Assembly (NCBI GenBank): GCA_016218975.1
Contig: JACRCO010000036.1
Location: 1-43,115 of the forward strand
Direction: 5' to 3'
Length of the DNA: 43,115 bases
Origin: Deltaproteobacteria bacterium
Lineage (GTDB): Bacteria > Desulfobacterota > Deferrimicrobia > Deferrimicrobiales > Deferrimicrobiaceae
Positions 1 through 8,733 of this stretch are shown piece by piece. The translations under genes and the position numbers were made by a program. Numbering within the stretch: position 1 is the stretch's first letter; each line of letters starts with the position of its first letter. The notes beneath the pieces were generated by a model. It had not been told where the DNA came from. It did not search any database and worked only from the letters and a program-made list of their open reading frames with translations.

Positions 1-1634
1 AGGGATTCCGTGAGTTCCGTCCTGGAAAGCGCGTTGAGCCCCGCCTGGCGTGCCTTCTCCGTGATCGCGCGCGCCAGGGGGGATGAAAGCTCCACCGACC
101 GGGGACGCTTTGCGGGGAGGTAGTAGAAGTCGCCGGTTTTTCCCGCCTCGGCGGCCCCGGCAAGCGAAAGAGCGACCAGCCCCGGGTCGGGACCACCGGG
201 TAGCAGAGTCGAGATCTCGTCTCGCGGGAACCCTTCCCTGTCGGGGAACCGTTTGTGCAGGACGGAAAGGGCCTCGATCGCATTCCGTCCGACGTCTTCC
301 ACTGCGGATCGATGCCATACCCGGGTATTTCCTTCGACTCGCCGTAGCTGCCCGGATTCAACGCCTTTTGCGATCTCCCTGACGGAGGATTCCGGTCCGG
401 AGCCGGTTATGGCCGCGGCCTCGCGGTCCTCCAGCCCCTGCCATCCGGAATCCTCGATCGCCGCCATGATCCGGGTGCCGATTTCCGCCGAATCGAGCAT
501 CGGGAGCGCCGCAGGCACCGCCCTGGCCGCTCCCTTCCTGCGGGGAGGAAGGGGGTGCAGGACACGCCCTCCGCCGACCGTGTAGCCGAAGTTTTCCAGG
601 GGGGAGAATCCGCGCAGTATGAACCGGTCCCCTCCGAGGAGGACCATCTCATCCGCCAGGTGGATCCGCGCGTATCCTGAGCCCCCGGGCGGGATTTCCA
701 CGGTTCCGTAGAGAAGGACCCTCGCCAGCGTGGAAGAGGTAAAGGCGTGAAAGGAAACCTGGGCGCGGTTTTTCAATGGGCGGGGGGCCAGGGGAAGATA
801 TTCGATATATGTCTCCACTATGCGAGTGGGGAACAGCGTTCCCGGACTGCACAGGACGGATCCCCTCGGGGCGCTCTCCTTTTCCACCCCCTGGAGGTTG
901 ACGGCCGTGCGCGTCCCCGCCGTCGAGAACTCCGCCGGTCCTCCATGGACCTGAAGACCCCGGACCCGTGCGACCGGTCCGGCAGGGAGGATCCGGACTT
1001 CATCCCCCGCGCGGATCGTTCCTCCCACCAGCGTTCCGGTAACGACCGTTCCAAATCCCTTCATCGAAAAGGAGCGGTCGACCGGGAGACGGAAGAAAAG
1101 CGAGGGATCTTTCCCGGTAACTCCGGCGGCGATCCTGTCCAGCTCTCCGATCAACCCGGTAAGTCCTTCCCCGGTCGCCGCGGAGACGCGAACCACCGGA
1201 GCCCCCTCAAGGAAAGTTCCGCTGACGAATTTCCCGATATCTTCCTCCAGGAGCGCAAGCCATTCCTCGTCGGCCTTGTCGCACTTGTTGAGGACTACCA
1301 GCCCGTGCCGGATGGAGAGGAGCCTGCAGATGTCCAGGTGTTCCCTTGTTTGCGGCATGACCCCTTCGTCGGCTGCGATCACGAGCATGAGGATGTCCAC
1401 GCCCGCTGCGCCGGCGACCATCGTGCGAACGAATTTCTCGTGTCCGGGCACGTCGATGATCCCCGCCAGTGTCCCCGAAGGCAGCGCGAGGTGCGCGAAC
1501 CCGAGCTCGATCGTGATCCCCCGCTCCTTTTCTTCCTTGAGCCGGTCGGGATCGATCCCCGTCAAGGCTTTGACCAGCGCGCTTTTTCCGTGGTCGATGT
1601 GGCCCGCGGTGCCGATGATCACCCTTTTGGACAT
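1..1634 (-). CDS. selB: Selenocysteine-specific elongation factor SelB (C-terminus outside window)
   Basis: SelB is a GTPase that carries Sec-tRNA to the ribosome at UGA codons followed by a SECIS hairpin. Reading the minus strand from ATG at 1634 gives [20 protein letters not shown], with the P-loop GHIDHGKS, the G3 motif DVPGHEKF and the G4 motif NKCDKAD, followed by EF-Tu-like beta-barrel domains and the start of the winged-helix region. The frame stays open for about 545 codons to the window edge. SelB is usually about 630 residues, so the last winged-helix domains lie outside. It is divergent from the Smr gene with a 46-bp gap. Its presence fits the two in-frame-UGA genes in this window (fdnG and the DsbA-like gene). 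No selA, selD or tRNA-Sec gene is visible here. Confidence 0.95.
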   Translation of the reverse strand, partial: MSKRVIIGTAGHIDHGKSALVKALTGIDPDRLKEEKERGITIELGFAHLALPSGTLAGIIDVPGHEKFVRTMVAGAAGVDILMLVIAADEGVMPQTREHLDICRLLSIRHGLVVLNKCDKADEEWLALLEEDIGKFVSGTFLEGAPVVRVSAATGEGLTGLIGELDRIAAGVTGKDPSLFFRLPVDRSFSMKGFGTVVTGTLVGGTIRAGDEVRILPAGPVARVRGLQVHGGPAEFSTAGTRTAVNLQGVEKESAPRGSVLCSPGTLFPTRIVETYIEYLPLAPRPLKNRAQVSFHAFTSSTLARVLLYGTVEIPPGGSGYARIHLADEMVLLGGDRFILRGFSPLENFGYTVGGGRVLHPLPPRRKGAARAVPAALPMLDSAEIGTRIMAAIEDSGWQGLEDREAAAITGSGPESSVREIAKGVESGQLRRVEGNTRVWHRSAVEDVGRNAIEALSVLHKRFPDREGFPRDEISTLLPGGPDPGLVALSLAGAAEAGKTGDFYYLPAKRPRSVELSSPLARAITEKARQAGLNALSRTELTES

Positions 1635-1680
1635 GATGCCTATCTTACCGGTTTTTTAAAGGATACGGTAACATGGGGCG

Positions 1681-1956
1681 ATGGACGAGCCCCGCAGAAT
1701 GCCGATCGAGGACATGATCGACCTTCACACCTTCTCGCCGAAGGAAATTCCATCGCTCGTCGAGGATTACCTGGAGGAAGCATCTCTTGCGGGGTACAGG
1801 CAGGTAAGGATAATCCACGGGCGGGGTACCGGAACGCAACGGCAGCGTGTGCGCAGCGTGCTCTCGCGGCATCCGCTGGTGGAAAGCTACTCCGATGCGC
1901 CGCCCGAAGCGGGCGGCTGGGGGGCGACGGTTGCGGTGTTGCGGCCGCGGGGCTGA
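1681..1956 (+). CDS. Stand-alone Smr-domain protein
   Basis: A 91-residue protein that is almost entirely one Smr (small MutS-related) domain, the module found at the C-terminus of MutS2 and as free proteins with nuclease or nucleic-acid-binding activity. The signature is IDLHTFSPKE near residue 13 and VRIIHGRGTG near residue 42, followed by a GGWGATVAVL strand at the end. These match the LDLHG and IHGkGtG motifs of the family, except that LDLHG appears as IDLHT. It starts 46 bp from the divergent selB start, so the two may share a promoter region. It is shorter than typical YdaL/SmrA proteins because it lacks an N-terminal extension. The substrate cannot be told from sequence. Confidence 0.85.
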   Translation: MDEPRRMPIEDMIDLHTFSPKEIPSLVEDYLEEASLAGYRQVRIIHGRGTGTQRQRVRSVLSRHPLVESYSDAPPEAGGWGATVAVLRPRG

Positions 1957-1979
1957 TCCGCATCCACGGGCGGGTCATG

Positions 1980-2333
1980 TTACCGGCGGCAGGTAATCTC
2001 CAGCCTGTTCACGTTCGCAACGATCAGGCGATCCTTGTGGAAGGTTTCGTCCGCAGGCAGCGATTTGCGGACCAGCGCGAGCGCGGCCGCATGAAGGGAC
2101 GATTCGGGCTTCTCCGCCAACCGGTAGGAAATCCACAGCCCGTCCTTCTTCGACTCGACGAGTCCGGCTTCGTGGAGAGTCTTCAGGTGATGCGACACGT
2201 TAGGTTGGGAACCTTTAAGGACGTACTGGATTTCGCAAACGCAAAGCGGCCGGTTTTCCAGCATTTTCAGGATCCGGATGCGCGTTTCGTCGGATAATGC
2301 CTTGAATACCTTCGAAATGCTCTTCAACGACAT
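1980..2333 (-). CDS. arsR: ArsR/SmtB-family metalloregulator
   Basis: A 117-residue winged-helix repressor. Residues 5-25 (SISKVFKALSDETRIRILKM) are the typical ArsR N-terminal helices, and SQPNVSHHLKTLHEAGLVE near 42-60 is the recognition helix and turn. C31-V-C33 in the following helix corresponds to the As(III)-binding CVC motif of ArsR; the third cysteine seen in some ArsR proteins is absent. It is transcribed divergently from arsC. A perfect 6-bp inverted repeat lies between the two starts and is the likely operator. The expected behaviour is repression of itself and arsC, relieved by arsenite or antimonite. Metal specificity is inferred from the CVC motif and the neighbour. Confidence 0.88.
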   Translation of the reverse strand: MSLKSISKVFKALSDETRIRILKMLENRPLCVCEIQYVLKGSQPNVSHHLKTLHEAGLVESKKDGLWISYRLAEKPESSLHAAALALVRKSLPADETFHKDRLIVANVNRLEITCRR

Positions 2334-2346
2334 TCCCCCCCGAAAA

Positions 2347-2362
2347 ATTAGTATAAACTAAT
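2347..2362. promoter_or_regulatory. Candidate ArsR operator between arsR and arsC
   Basis: ATTAGT-ATAA-ACTAAT is a perfect 6-bp inverted repeat with a 4-bp spacer. It lies 14 bp upstream of the arsR start and 45 bp upstream of arsC. It is the only AT-rich patch in the divergent intergenic region and overlaps TATAAA, so binding here would block transcription. Assignment to ArsR is by position and symmetry only. Confidence 0.6.
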
Positions 2363-2406
2363 CTATCCGCCTTTGGGGGGTCAAGCCGAAAGGAAGGAGC
2401 CGGGTC

Positions 2407-2847
2407 TTGAGGAAGAATGCCGTCGAAGGCCGCCGGTTGAAGGTGCTCTTCCTGTGCACCGGGAACGCCTGCCGAAGCCAGATGGCGGAGGGGTGGGCAC
2501 ATGCGTTGAAATCCGATCGGATCGATGCGCATTCCGCGGGAGTTTCCCCCTGCTTCGTCCACCCGCTGGCCATACGTGTCATGAAGGAGGCCGGCGCCGA
2601 CATTTCCGGCCAGTACTCGAAGCACGTAGATGAGCTTGAAGGGCTCGAGTTCGATTACGTCGTTTCCCTTTGTGATTACGCCGACAGCAGGTGCCCCGTT
2701 TGGCCCGGCCAGGGGAAGCGTGTTCACCGTCCGTTCGAGGACCCGATCCATGCGCGGGGGACCGAAGCCGAGGTGTTGGCCAAATTCCGCTCCGTACGCA
2801 ACCGGATCCGCGCCTTCGTGGATGGGATGCCGGAGAACCTGGAATGA
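2407..2847 (+). CDS. arsC: Arsenate reductase, thioredoxin-coupled low-molecular-weight phosphatase type
   Basis: This 146-residue protein reduces arsenate to arsenite in the cytoplasm using a low-molecular-weight phosphatase fold. The phosphate-binding loop CTGNACRS (CX5R) is at residues 17-24, and the pair in SLCDYADSRCP supplies the two further redox cysteines spaced as in the Staphylococcus ArsC group. This points to thioredoxin rather than glutaredoxin coupling. The DPI motif near FEDPIHARG is the phosphatase acid loop. The start is TTG at 2407, supported by AAGGAAGGAG six bases upstream; no in-frame ATG precedes the P-loop. It is divergent from arsR. No arsenite pump is visible nearby, so efflux must be encoded elsewhere. 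Confidence 0.93.
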   Translation: MRKNAVEGRRLKVLFLCTGNACRSQMAEGWAHALKSDRIDAHSAGVSPCFVHPLAIRVMKEAGADISGQYSKHVDELEGLEFDYVVSLCDYADSRCPVWPGQGKRVHRPFEDPIHARGTEAEVLAKFRSVRNRIRAFVDGMPENLE

Positions 2848-2879
2848 ATATTCAGATCACGTTCCGGTAAGGAGATACG

Positions 2880-4322
2880 ATGGCGTTCCGCGACTTGCGG
2901 GAATTTCTGTCCGCCCTGGAGGCGCGCGGGGAACTGAAACGCATATCCGCGACGGTGTCCGCCGAGCTGGAGGCTGCGCAGATCGCCGACCGCGCGGTCA
3001 AGTCCGGCGGTCCCGCGATCCTGTTCGAAAACGTCGAGGGGAAATCGGTGCCGCTGGCCATGAACCTGTTCGGCACGATCGGCCGGATGTGCCTCGCGCT
3101 CGGCGTATCCGGCTTCGACGAGATCGCAGGGCGCGTCAGGGAAGTGATCGAGCCGGAGATACCCACTAATTTCGTCGAAAAACTGAAGATGCTGCCGAAG
3201 CTTGCGCGTCTTGCCGACTTCGTTCCGAAGACGGTCTCCGCCGCGCCGTGCCAGGAAGTCGTCGAGAAGGATCGTCCCTCCCTTTCCTTCCTGCCGGTCG
3301 TGAAAACATGGCCGGGTGACGGCGGCCCGTTCATCACGTTGCCGCTGGTGTTCACGAAGGACCCCGAAACCGGGCGGCGCAACGCCGGCATGTACAGGAT
3401 GCACGTATACGACGAAACGACGACGGGAATGCATTGGCACGTCCACAAGGGAGGCGCCCAGCATCACCGGGGTTTCCGAAAGAAGAAGGAGCGGATGCCG
3501 GTGGCGGTGGCACTGGGAGGAGATCCGGCGACGATCTACTCCGCCACGGCCCCTCTGCCCGAGGACGTGGACGAAATGATGTTCGCCGGATTCCTGCGCA
3601 AGGAGCCGGTGGAACTGGTCCGCTGCAGGACCTGCGATATCGAGGTGCCGGCGAACGCCGAGATCATCCTGGAAGGATACGTGGATCCCGAGGAGCTTCG
3701 CACGGAGGGGCCGTTCGGGGACCACACCGGCTACTACTCCCTCGCCGACCGCTATCCCGTTTTCCACCTGACCTGCGTCACGCGGCGAAGGAACCCGATC
3801 TATCCGGCGACGATCGTCGGCAGGCCGCCGATGGAAGACGTTTTCCTCGGGAAGGCGACGGAGAGGATCTTCCTGCCGCTCCTACAGAAGATCGTGCCCG
3901 AAGTGGCCGACATGAACCTGCCGATCGAGGGGATCTTCCACAACTTCGCCTTCGTCGCCATCGACAAGCGGTATCCGGGCCACGCGCGGAAGGTGATGAG
4001 CGCCGTTTGGGGGCTCGGTCTTCTCATGTTTTCGAAATTCGTCGTCGTTTTCGATTCCGACGTGAATGTCCAGGACCTGTCCGAGGTGCTCTGGCGCATC
4101 GGGAACAACGTCGATCCCCGGCGCGACGTGATGGTCGTCGAGGGGCCGGTGGATGCCCTTGAACATGCCTCCCCGATCCCGCACTACGGCTCCAAGATGG
4201 GGATCGACGCCACGAGGAAATGGGCATCCGAAGGATTCGGGCGGGAGTGGCCGGAAGATATCCGCATGCCGGACGAGATCGTCGACCTCGTCGACCGGCG
4301 GTGGAAGGAATACGGTTTTTAG
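2880..4322 (+). CDS. mqnL: UbiD-family prenylated-FMN decarboxylase, probable menaquinone branch (MqnL-like)
   Basis: A 480-residue UbiD-family decarboxylase, full length for the short UbiD type. The family uses prenylated FMN made by a UbiX protein to remove carboxylate from aromatic rings. Recognisable stretches are MAFRDLREFLSALEARGEL at the start, PATIVGRPPMEDVFLGKA near residue 306, and the C-terminal DPRRDVMVVEGPVD region. A UbiA-like prenyltransferase starts 18 bp downstream and a UbiX-like gene follows, which is the mqnL-mqnP-mqnM arrangement associated with the late futalosine menaquinone pathway. That pathway placement is inferred from the trio; a ubiquinone role is less likely because no other ubi genes are present. 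Confidence 0.85.
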   Translation: MAFRDLREFLSALEARGELKRISATVSAELEAAQIADRAVKSGGPAILFENVEGKSVPLAMNLFGTIGRMCLALGVSGFDEIAGRVREVIEPEIPTNFVEKLKMLPKLARLADFVPKTVSAAPCQEVVEKDRPSLSFLPVVKTWPGDGGPFITLPLVFTKDPETGRRNAGMYRMHVYDETTTGMHWHVHKGGAQHHRGFRKKKERMPVAVALGGDPATIYSATAPLPEDVDEMMFAGFLRKEPVELVRCRTCDIEVPANAEIILEGYVDPEELRTEGPFGDHTGYYSLADRYPVFHLTCVTRRRNPIYPATIVGRPPMEDVFLGKATERIFLPLLQKIVPEVADMNLPIEGIFHNFAFVAIDKRYPGHARKVMSAVWGLGLLMFSKFVVVFDSDVNVQDLSEVLWRIGNNVDPRRDVMVVEGPVDALEHASPIPHYGSKMGIDATRKWASEGFGREWPEDIRMPDEIVDLVDRRWKEYGF

Positions 4323-4339
4323 TGGGGTCGGGCCTGTAA

Positions 4340-5191
4340 ATGTTGGGGCGGGTCGGCGTTTATCTTGAAATGATCAAGGTGGCGCACAGCGTCTTTGCGC
4401 TGCCGTTCGCATTGATGGGGGCGTTTCTCGCGGCGGGGGGATCGCCGTCCGGGAAGACGATCTTTTACATAGTGCTGGCGATGGTGGGGGGCAGAAGCGC
4501 GGCGATGGGGTTCAACCGCGTTGTCGACGCGGAGATCGACGCGAGGAATCCGCGCACCCGGAACCGCGCCATTCCTGCCGGGCAGGTCAGCAAGGGGATG
4601 GCGGGAGTCATGATCTTCCTGTCGGTGCTGCTGCTTACCTTGTCGGCGGCGAAACTTAACCCCTTGTGCCTCAAGCTCTCTCCGGTCCTCCTTCTGCTGC
4701 TTTTTTCCTACTCTTATACTAAAAGGTTTACCTGGGCATCCCACGTCGTACTGGGGATCTGCCTGGGCGCTGCGCCGCTGGCGGCATGGATCGCGGTCAC
4801 CGGCGGATTCGACCCCCGCATCCTCGTCATATCCTTCGCCGTTGTTTTCTGGGTGGCGGGATTTGACGTCCTCTATGCCCTTCAGGACATGGAGTTCGAC
4901 CGCAGCGAGGGGCTGCATTCGATTCCGCGGTATCTTGGAGTGGGGAAGTCGCTGTGGGTGGCGCGCGCGTTTCACTTGGTCATGGCGGGCCTGCTGCTGC
5001 TGGGATATCATGTTTTCAGGCTGGGAGGGTGGTACCTGGCCGGGTGGCTGCTTTGCGCCGCGGTGCTCGTTTACGAGCACTCGATACTGAAGGGAAACGA
5101 CTTGTCGAGGCTGAATGTCGCCTTCTTCAACCTGAACGGCGTCGTAAGCATCGCGCTTTGCCTTTTCACATACCTGGACCTGGCGCTCTGA
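4340..5191 (+). CDS. mqnP: UbiA-family polyprenyltransferase, probable menaquinone branch (MqnP-like)
   Basis: A 283-residue integral membrane prenyltransferase of the UbiA family with about eight or nine hydrophobic segments. The two Asp-rich motifs that bind Mg-pyrophosphate are visible: [18 protein letters not shown] (near 55-72) and [16 protein letters not shown] (near 175-190). The family attaches a polyprenyl chain to an aromatic acid at the inner membrane. It sits between UbiD- and UbiX-like genes, so the substrate is probably the 1,4-dihydroxy-6-naphthoate-type intermediate of the futalosine route. The start ATG at 4340 lies 18 bp after the upstream stop, consistent with one operon. 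Confidence 0.88.
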   Translation: MLGRVGVYLEMIKVAHSVFALPFALMGAFLAAGGSPSGKTIFYIVLAMVGGRSAAMGFNRVVDAEIDARNPRTRNRAIPAGQVSKGMAGVMIFLSVLLLTLSAAKLNPLCLKLSPVLLLLLFSYSYTKRFTWASHVVLGICLGAAPLAAWIAVTGGFDPRILVISFAVVFWVAGFDVLYALQDMEFDRSEGLHSIPRYLGVGKSLWVARAFHLVMAGLLLLGYHVFRLGGWYLAGWLLCAAVLVYEHSILKGNDLSRLNVAFFNLNGVVSIALCLFTYLDLAL

Positions 5192-5228
5192 TACTCGCCG
5201 GGCCGGGCCGGACGGTTCGAGGAACTCC

Positions 5229-5840
5229 ATGAAGGTTCTCCTCGGGATTTCTGGGGCCAGCGGCGCCGTCTACGGGATGCGCACCGGGGCAGCCCTCCTT
5301 GCCGCCGGGGCCGAGCTGCACCTTCTTGTGACGAAAACGGCGTGGGGCATCATGGCCGGGGAACTCCCGGGGCCGCCGCCGCCACCGGGCCTTCCGGCCA
5401 GGAAGCGGTGGCTCGCGAAACGTATGCCCGCCGAGCCGGGCATGTGCCGTCTGTACGCGGAGGACGATTTCGGCATCCCGTTCGCGTCCGGTTCCAACCC
5501 GCCGGATGCGGTTGTCATCGCTCCGTGCTCGATGGGCATGCTCGGGCGTATCGCAGGCGGCATCTCGTCGTCCGTGCTCGAGCGATGCGCGGATGTGGCG
5601 CTAAAAGAGAGAAAGCCCCTGGTGCTTGTCCCCCGTGAGACTCCGCTGTCATGCATTCACCTGGAGAACATGCTGGCGTTGTCCCGGGCGGGCGCGGAAA
5701 TTCTTCCCGCCTGCCCGGGTTTCTACCACAAGCCCTCCTCCGTGGAGGAGGTCGTGGACTTCGTCGTGTGGCGCATCCTTTCCCGGCTCGGGATGGATGC
5801 CGCGCCGCATCCCCGCTGGGGGGAGGAGGTTACCCGATGA
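5229..5840 (+). CDS. ubiX: UbiX-family flavin prenyltransferase (MqnM/UbiX-like)
   Basis: A 203-residue flavoprotein of the UbiX/Pad1 family that makes prenylated FMN, the cofactor of the UbiD-like enzyme encoded two genes upstream. The N-terminal GISGASGAVYG binds the flavin phosphate, PCSMGMLGRIAGG is the conserved Ser/Cys region, and RETPLSCIHLENML is the family signature. A Pro-rich insertion (PGPPPPPGLPARK, residues 47-59) between strand 2 and the next helix is slightly unusual. Its stop overlaps the start of the response regulator gene (ATGA), so menaquinone and signalling genes may be translationally coupled. Confidence 0.9.
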   Translation: MKVLLGISGASGAVYGMRTGAALLAAGAELHLLVTKTAWGIMAGELPGPPPPPGLPARKRWLAKRMPAEPGMCRLYAEDDFGIPFASGSNPPDAVVIAPCSMGMLGRIAGGISSSVLERCADVALKERKPLVLVPRETPLSCIHLENMLALSRAGAEILPACPGFYHKPSSVEEVVDFVVWRILSRLGMDAAPHPRWGEEVTR

Positions 5841-6193
5841 AAAAGATCCTGGTGGTGGACGATGAGGAAAATATCCGGGAGTTGTACCGGGACGAACTGT
5901 CGGAGGAAGGGTATAGCGTGGAGCTGGCGGAGAACGGGCAGGCGGCGCTTTCGAAGTTCGAAAAGTTCCAGCCCGACCTGGTGACGCTCGACGTGATGAT
6001 GCCAGGCATGAACGGGATCGAGGTGCTCCGGCGGATCCGCGAGAAGAACCCTTCCGTTCCGGTCCTTCTGCTGACGGCATTCGGGGAGTTCCGGCAGGAT
6101 TTCAACACGTGGGCGTCCGACGCGTACATAGTCAAATCGGCGAACGTATCGGAGCTCAAGCAGACGATCCGCAAATTGCTGGGGTTGAAATGA
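5837..6193 (+). CDS. Single-domain response regulator (receiver only)
   Basis: A 118-residue CheY-like receiver domain with no output domain. D8-D9 form the acidic pocket, D52 is the phospho-acceptor (VTLDVMMPGMNG), T80 and K100 are the conserved switch residues (LLLTAFGEF, YIVKSA). The start ATG at 5837 overlaps the ubiX stop, with GGAGGAGGT just upstream. Its own stop overlaps the next start by ATGA. It probably works by protein-protein contact; the partner kinase is not in the immediate cluster. The start is fixed by the ATGA overlap and the ribosome site, which exclude an extension into ubiX. Confidence 0.93.
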   Translation: MKKILVVDDEENIRELYRDELSEEGYSVELAENGQAALSKFEKFQPDLVTLDVMMPGMNGIEVLRRIREKNPSVPVLLLTAFGEFRQDFNTWASDAYIVKSANVSELKQTIRKLLGLK

Positions 6194-7272
6194 CGGTTCT
6201 CTCGGTGCTGTACGAGGCGTTGCGCGGCAAGAAGCGGCACGTCACCGCGCCGCGCGAACTATCCCTCGCCGCAGCGCTCACCGCCGGCCTTTACGAAGTG
6301 TCCCAGGCGATGGCCACGCCCGCGGGGGAGGTGCAACGCAGCCTCGACCTGATCGTCTCCGCATCGACTTCCATACTGCGCGTCGAGCGCAGCGTCCTGC
6401 TGCTGAGGGAGCCGGGACAGGAGTACCTGGTTCCGCGGTCGATCGCGGGAATACCTCGGGGGAGGCAGTTCGACAAGTACCGGCAGGAGGTCCACGACAA
6501 CGTCTTTTCCCAGATACTGTCGAGCGGGGAGGGCATGATCGTCTCCGAGAGCCGTCTCGGCGCGGAGCGAAAACTTCTTCGGCTGATGCGCCGCCTCGAC
6601 ATTCGCGGTTTCCTTGCCGCCCCCGTGAGGGGCCGCGAGGGAGTCGTGGGTGTATTGGCCGCGGCCACCCCGCTGGACGGCCGGGAGCTGTCCGACGCCG
6701 ATCTCAAGCTCCTGTCGGTGATGGCCAACTTCGCCGCGGTGGCGCTCGAGAATGCCCACCTCGTGTCCCGCCTCGACAGGAAGGCGAAGAAGATCGCGGC
6801 GATCCTGGAGATCAGCAGGGCGTTGAACGAGGAACACCACCCGTCCGTCCTTTTCCAGCTCATCGTCGATCGCGCGGTGGATCTGATGGGGGCTTCCAGC
6901 GGTTCCGTGATCCTTGTGGACAAAGCTTCCGGCACCCTGCGGATCGAGGCGGAACGCGGATTGGGCGAGGGCGTCAAGGAATCGGTGCGGCTTCCGGTCG
7001 GACAGGGTATCACCGGGTGGGTGGCGAAAGAGGGTAAATCCGTACTGGTCCCGGACGTAAGCAGGGATGCGAGATACGTCGTGGCGAATCCGCTCGTGCG
7101 GTCCGAAATGGCGGTGCCGATCAAATGGGGGAGCGATACCGTGGGGGTTCTTAACCTCGATCATCACCGGCAGTCCGCTTTCGCGGAAGAAGACCTGGAA
7201 CTCCTTGAATCTTTCGGAAACGCCGCCGCGGTCGCCTTGAAAAACGCGAAAGTGCTGGGCGATGGAGGATAA
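6190..7272 (+). CDS. Tandem GAF-domain sensory protein
   Basis: A 360-residue soluble protein with two GAF domains, roughly residues 38-175 and 195-345. GAF1 ends in ANFAAVALENAHLVSRL and GAF2 ends in GNAAAVALKNAKVL, the usual terminal helices that lead to an effector. A short helical linker joins the two. There is no kinase, GGDEF or HTH output in the chain. It overlaps the receiver gene by ATGA and lies 11 bp before the diguanylate cyclase gene, so it may regulate either by contact. The ligand is unknown; typical GAF ligands include cyclic nucleotides, haem or small metabolites. Confidence 0.85.
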   Translation: MTVLSVLYEALRGKKRHVTAPRELSLAAALTAGLYEVSQAMATPAGEVQRSLDLIVSASTSILRVERSVLLLREPGQEYLVPRSIAGIPRGRQFDKYRQEVHDNVFSQILSSGEGMIVSESRLGAERKLLRLMRRLDIRGFLAAPVRGREGVVGVLAAATPLDGRELSDADLKLLSVMANFAAVALENAHLVSRLDRKAKKIAAILEISRALNEEHHPSVLFQLIVDRAVDLMGASSGSVILVDKASGTLRIEAERGLGEGVKESVRLPVGQGITGWVAKEGKSVLVPDVSRDARYVVANPLVRSEMAVPIKWGSDTVGVLNLDHHRQSAFAEEDLELLESFGNAAAVALKNAKVLGDGG

Positions 7273-7283
7273 AGCGTAAACAG

Positions 7284-8288
7284 ATGGAAAAAACCGTTTC
7301 CGGTGCGGAACCGCGGAATATGCCGGGAGCCGCCGGTTCCATCCTGATCATTCGTCCCTTGTGGCCGGTCCTGCGGCGCGTGGCGGGGTTCCTTTCCGCG
7401 GAAGGGTACCGTATCGAGGAGGCGTACTCCTGGTCGAGACTCCTCGAAGCGGAGCTTTCCTGCGGGGATCTGGCCGGGATCTTCCTGGGAGAGCATGGCC
7501 CCGCCGGCGAGGAGGCGGATATCGTCCGCAGATTCCGCGAGCGCGAGGGAGCGGCGGGAGTCCCCGTCGTGCTGGTCGGGGGAATGAACGCCTTGATGCG
7601 CGTCTCGTTGTTCCGGACGGCGGGGGTGGATCTCGTGGTTCCCGCCGACACTTCCCCGGAGTTGCTTATGGAGAAGGTCTCCCCGCTCCTCCATTACGGC
7701 ACCCTCTACCGGTCGCTGCGGGATTCCAACCGGTCGCTGCGCGAGCAGGCGATGCTGGATCCGCTTACGGGGCTCCCCAACCGCCGGCGGTTCTCGCTGG
7801 ATGCCGCAAGGCACGTCGAAATGGCCCGGCGCATCGGCCGTCCCCTGTCCTGCATCATTGTAGATATCGACGATTTCCGGACGTTGAACGATCGTTATGG
7901 GCAGGAAGCAGGCGACTGCGTGATCCGCGATGTAGGTGCGTTGCTGAACGGGGTAAGGAGAGTGTACGATTCGATCGCCCGGCTGGGAGGAGACGAATTC
8001 GCGTGGCTCCTGGTGAATGCCGACCCGGCGCAGGCGGTTCGCGCGGCGGAAAGGGCCCAGGGCGTAATACGGGAGCGGTCCTTCGATCTCTCGCCGGAAC
8101 CGGTTCGGCTGACCGCTACGTTCGGGGTTTCCACCGTTTCTCCCGGGGTGGATCTTACGGTCGAGAACCTTGTGGGCAACGCCGACAGGGCATTATACTG
8201 GGGGAAGGAAAGCGGAAAGGACGTCGTGCGTTACTATCCGTTAAAAAAGGCGAATTCAATTGCTGCGGCCGATACTTACCTTTCCTGA
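7284..8288 (+). CDS. Diguanylate cyclase with degenerate receiver-like N-terminus
   Basis: A 334-residue protein. Residues about 18-140 look like a receiver fold but lack the usual acidic pocket and phospho-Asp (LIIRPLWPVLRRVAGFL instead of VDDD; LAGIFLGEHGP at the Asp position). Residues 158-325 form a GGDEF domain with DPLTGLPNRRRF, the Mg-binding DIDDF, and an intact active-site GGDEF at 235-239. RVYD at 226-229 sits five residues before GGDEF, the exact spacing of the c-di-GMP inhibitory I-site. It should make c-di-GMP under product feedback. It follows the GAF-GAF gene by 11 bp, and its 3' end overlaps def by 29 bp. Confidence 0.9.
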   Translation: MEKTVSGAEPRNMPGAAGSILIIRPLWPVLRRVAGFLSAEGYRIEEAYSWSRLLEAELSCGDLAGIFLGEHGPAGEEADIVRRFREREGAAGVPVVLVGGMNALMRVSLFRTAGVDLVVPADTSPELLMEKVSPLLHYGTLYRSLRDSNRSLREQAMLDPLTGLPNRRRFSLDAARHVEMARRIGRPLSCIIVDIDDFRTLNDRYGQEAGDCVIRDVGALLNGVRRVYDSIARLGGDEFAWLLVNADPAQAVRAAERAQGVIRERSFDLSPEPVRLTATFGVSTVSPGVDLTVENLVGNADRALYWGKESGKDVVRYYPLKKANSIAAADTYLS

Positions 8289-8733
8289 CTCCTTCCTGCT
8301 CAGGAAGGCTTCTCCCGTTACAGGGGTGGACGACAGGACCCGGGAGCTGGTCCGGGACATGTTCGAGACCATGTACGCCGCGAAGGGCATAGGGCTGGCG
8401 GCGCCGCAGATAGGGGTTGGGAAGCGCGTCATCGTCGTGGACGTATCCCCCGTGGAGAATGAGACCGCCCCGCTGGCGTTGGTAAATCCGGTGATCGTGG
8501 AACGTAAGGGCAAGGTCGAAGGGACCGAAGGATGCCTGAGCATTCCGGGCGTCGAGGGAGTAGTGATGCGCGCCGAAACAGTCCTCGTTCGGGGGCTGGA
8601 TACGCAGGGAGAGCCGGTCCAGGTCCGGGCTGAAGGGTTGCTGTCGCGGGCGTTGCAGCATGAGATCGACCACCTCGACGGGATCCTGTTCATCGACCGG
8701 ATCTCCGCCGCCGCGGCCGCCCCGTCGAGGTGA
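8260..8733 (+). CDS. def: Peptide deformylase
   Basis: A 157-residue deformylase that removes the formyl group from nascent N-terminal methionine. All three metal motifs are present: GIGLAAPQIG (about 41-50), EGCLSIPG with the metal Cys (about 89-96), and QHEIDHLDG (about 131-139). The start is TTG at 8260, inside the end of the diguanylate cyclase gene; the residues after it (LRPILTFPDSFLL) match the usual deformylase N-terminus, which supports this start over any internal one. The stop overlaps fmt by GTGA. Def and Fmt act at opposite ends of the same formylation cycle, so coupling is expected. Confidence 0.95.
   Translation: MLRPILTFPDSFLLRKASPVTGVDDRTRELVRDMFETMYAAKGIGLAAPQIGVGKRVIVVDVSPVENETAPLALVNPVIVERKGKVEGTEGCLSIPGVEGVVMRAETVLVRGLDTQGEPVQVRAEGLLSRALQHEIDHLDGILFIDRISAAAAAPSR

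Noticed and set aside
747-2297. A 516-codon plus-strand open frame
   Set aside because: It lies opposite selB and crosses the Smr and arsR genes. Its translation shows no domain, and the minus-strand reading gives an unmistakable SelB.
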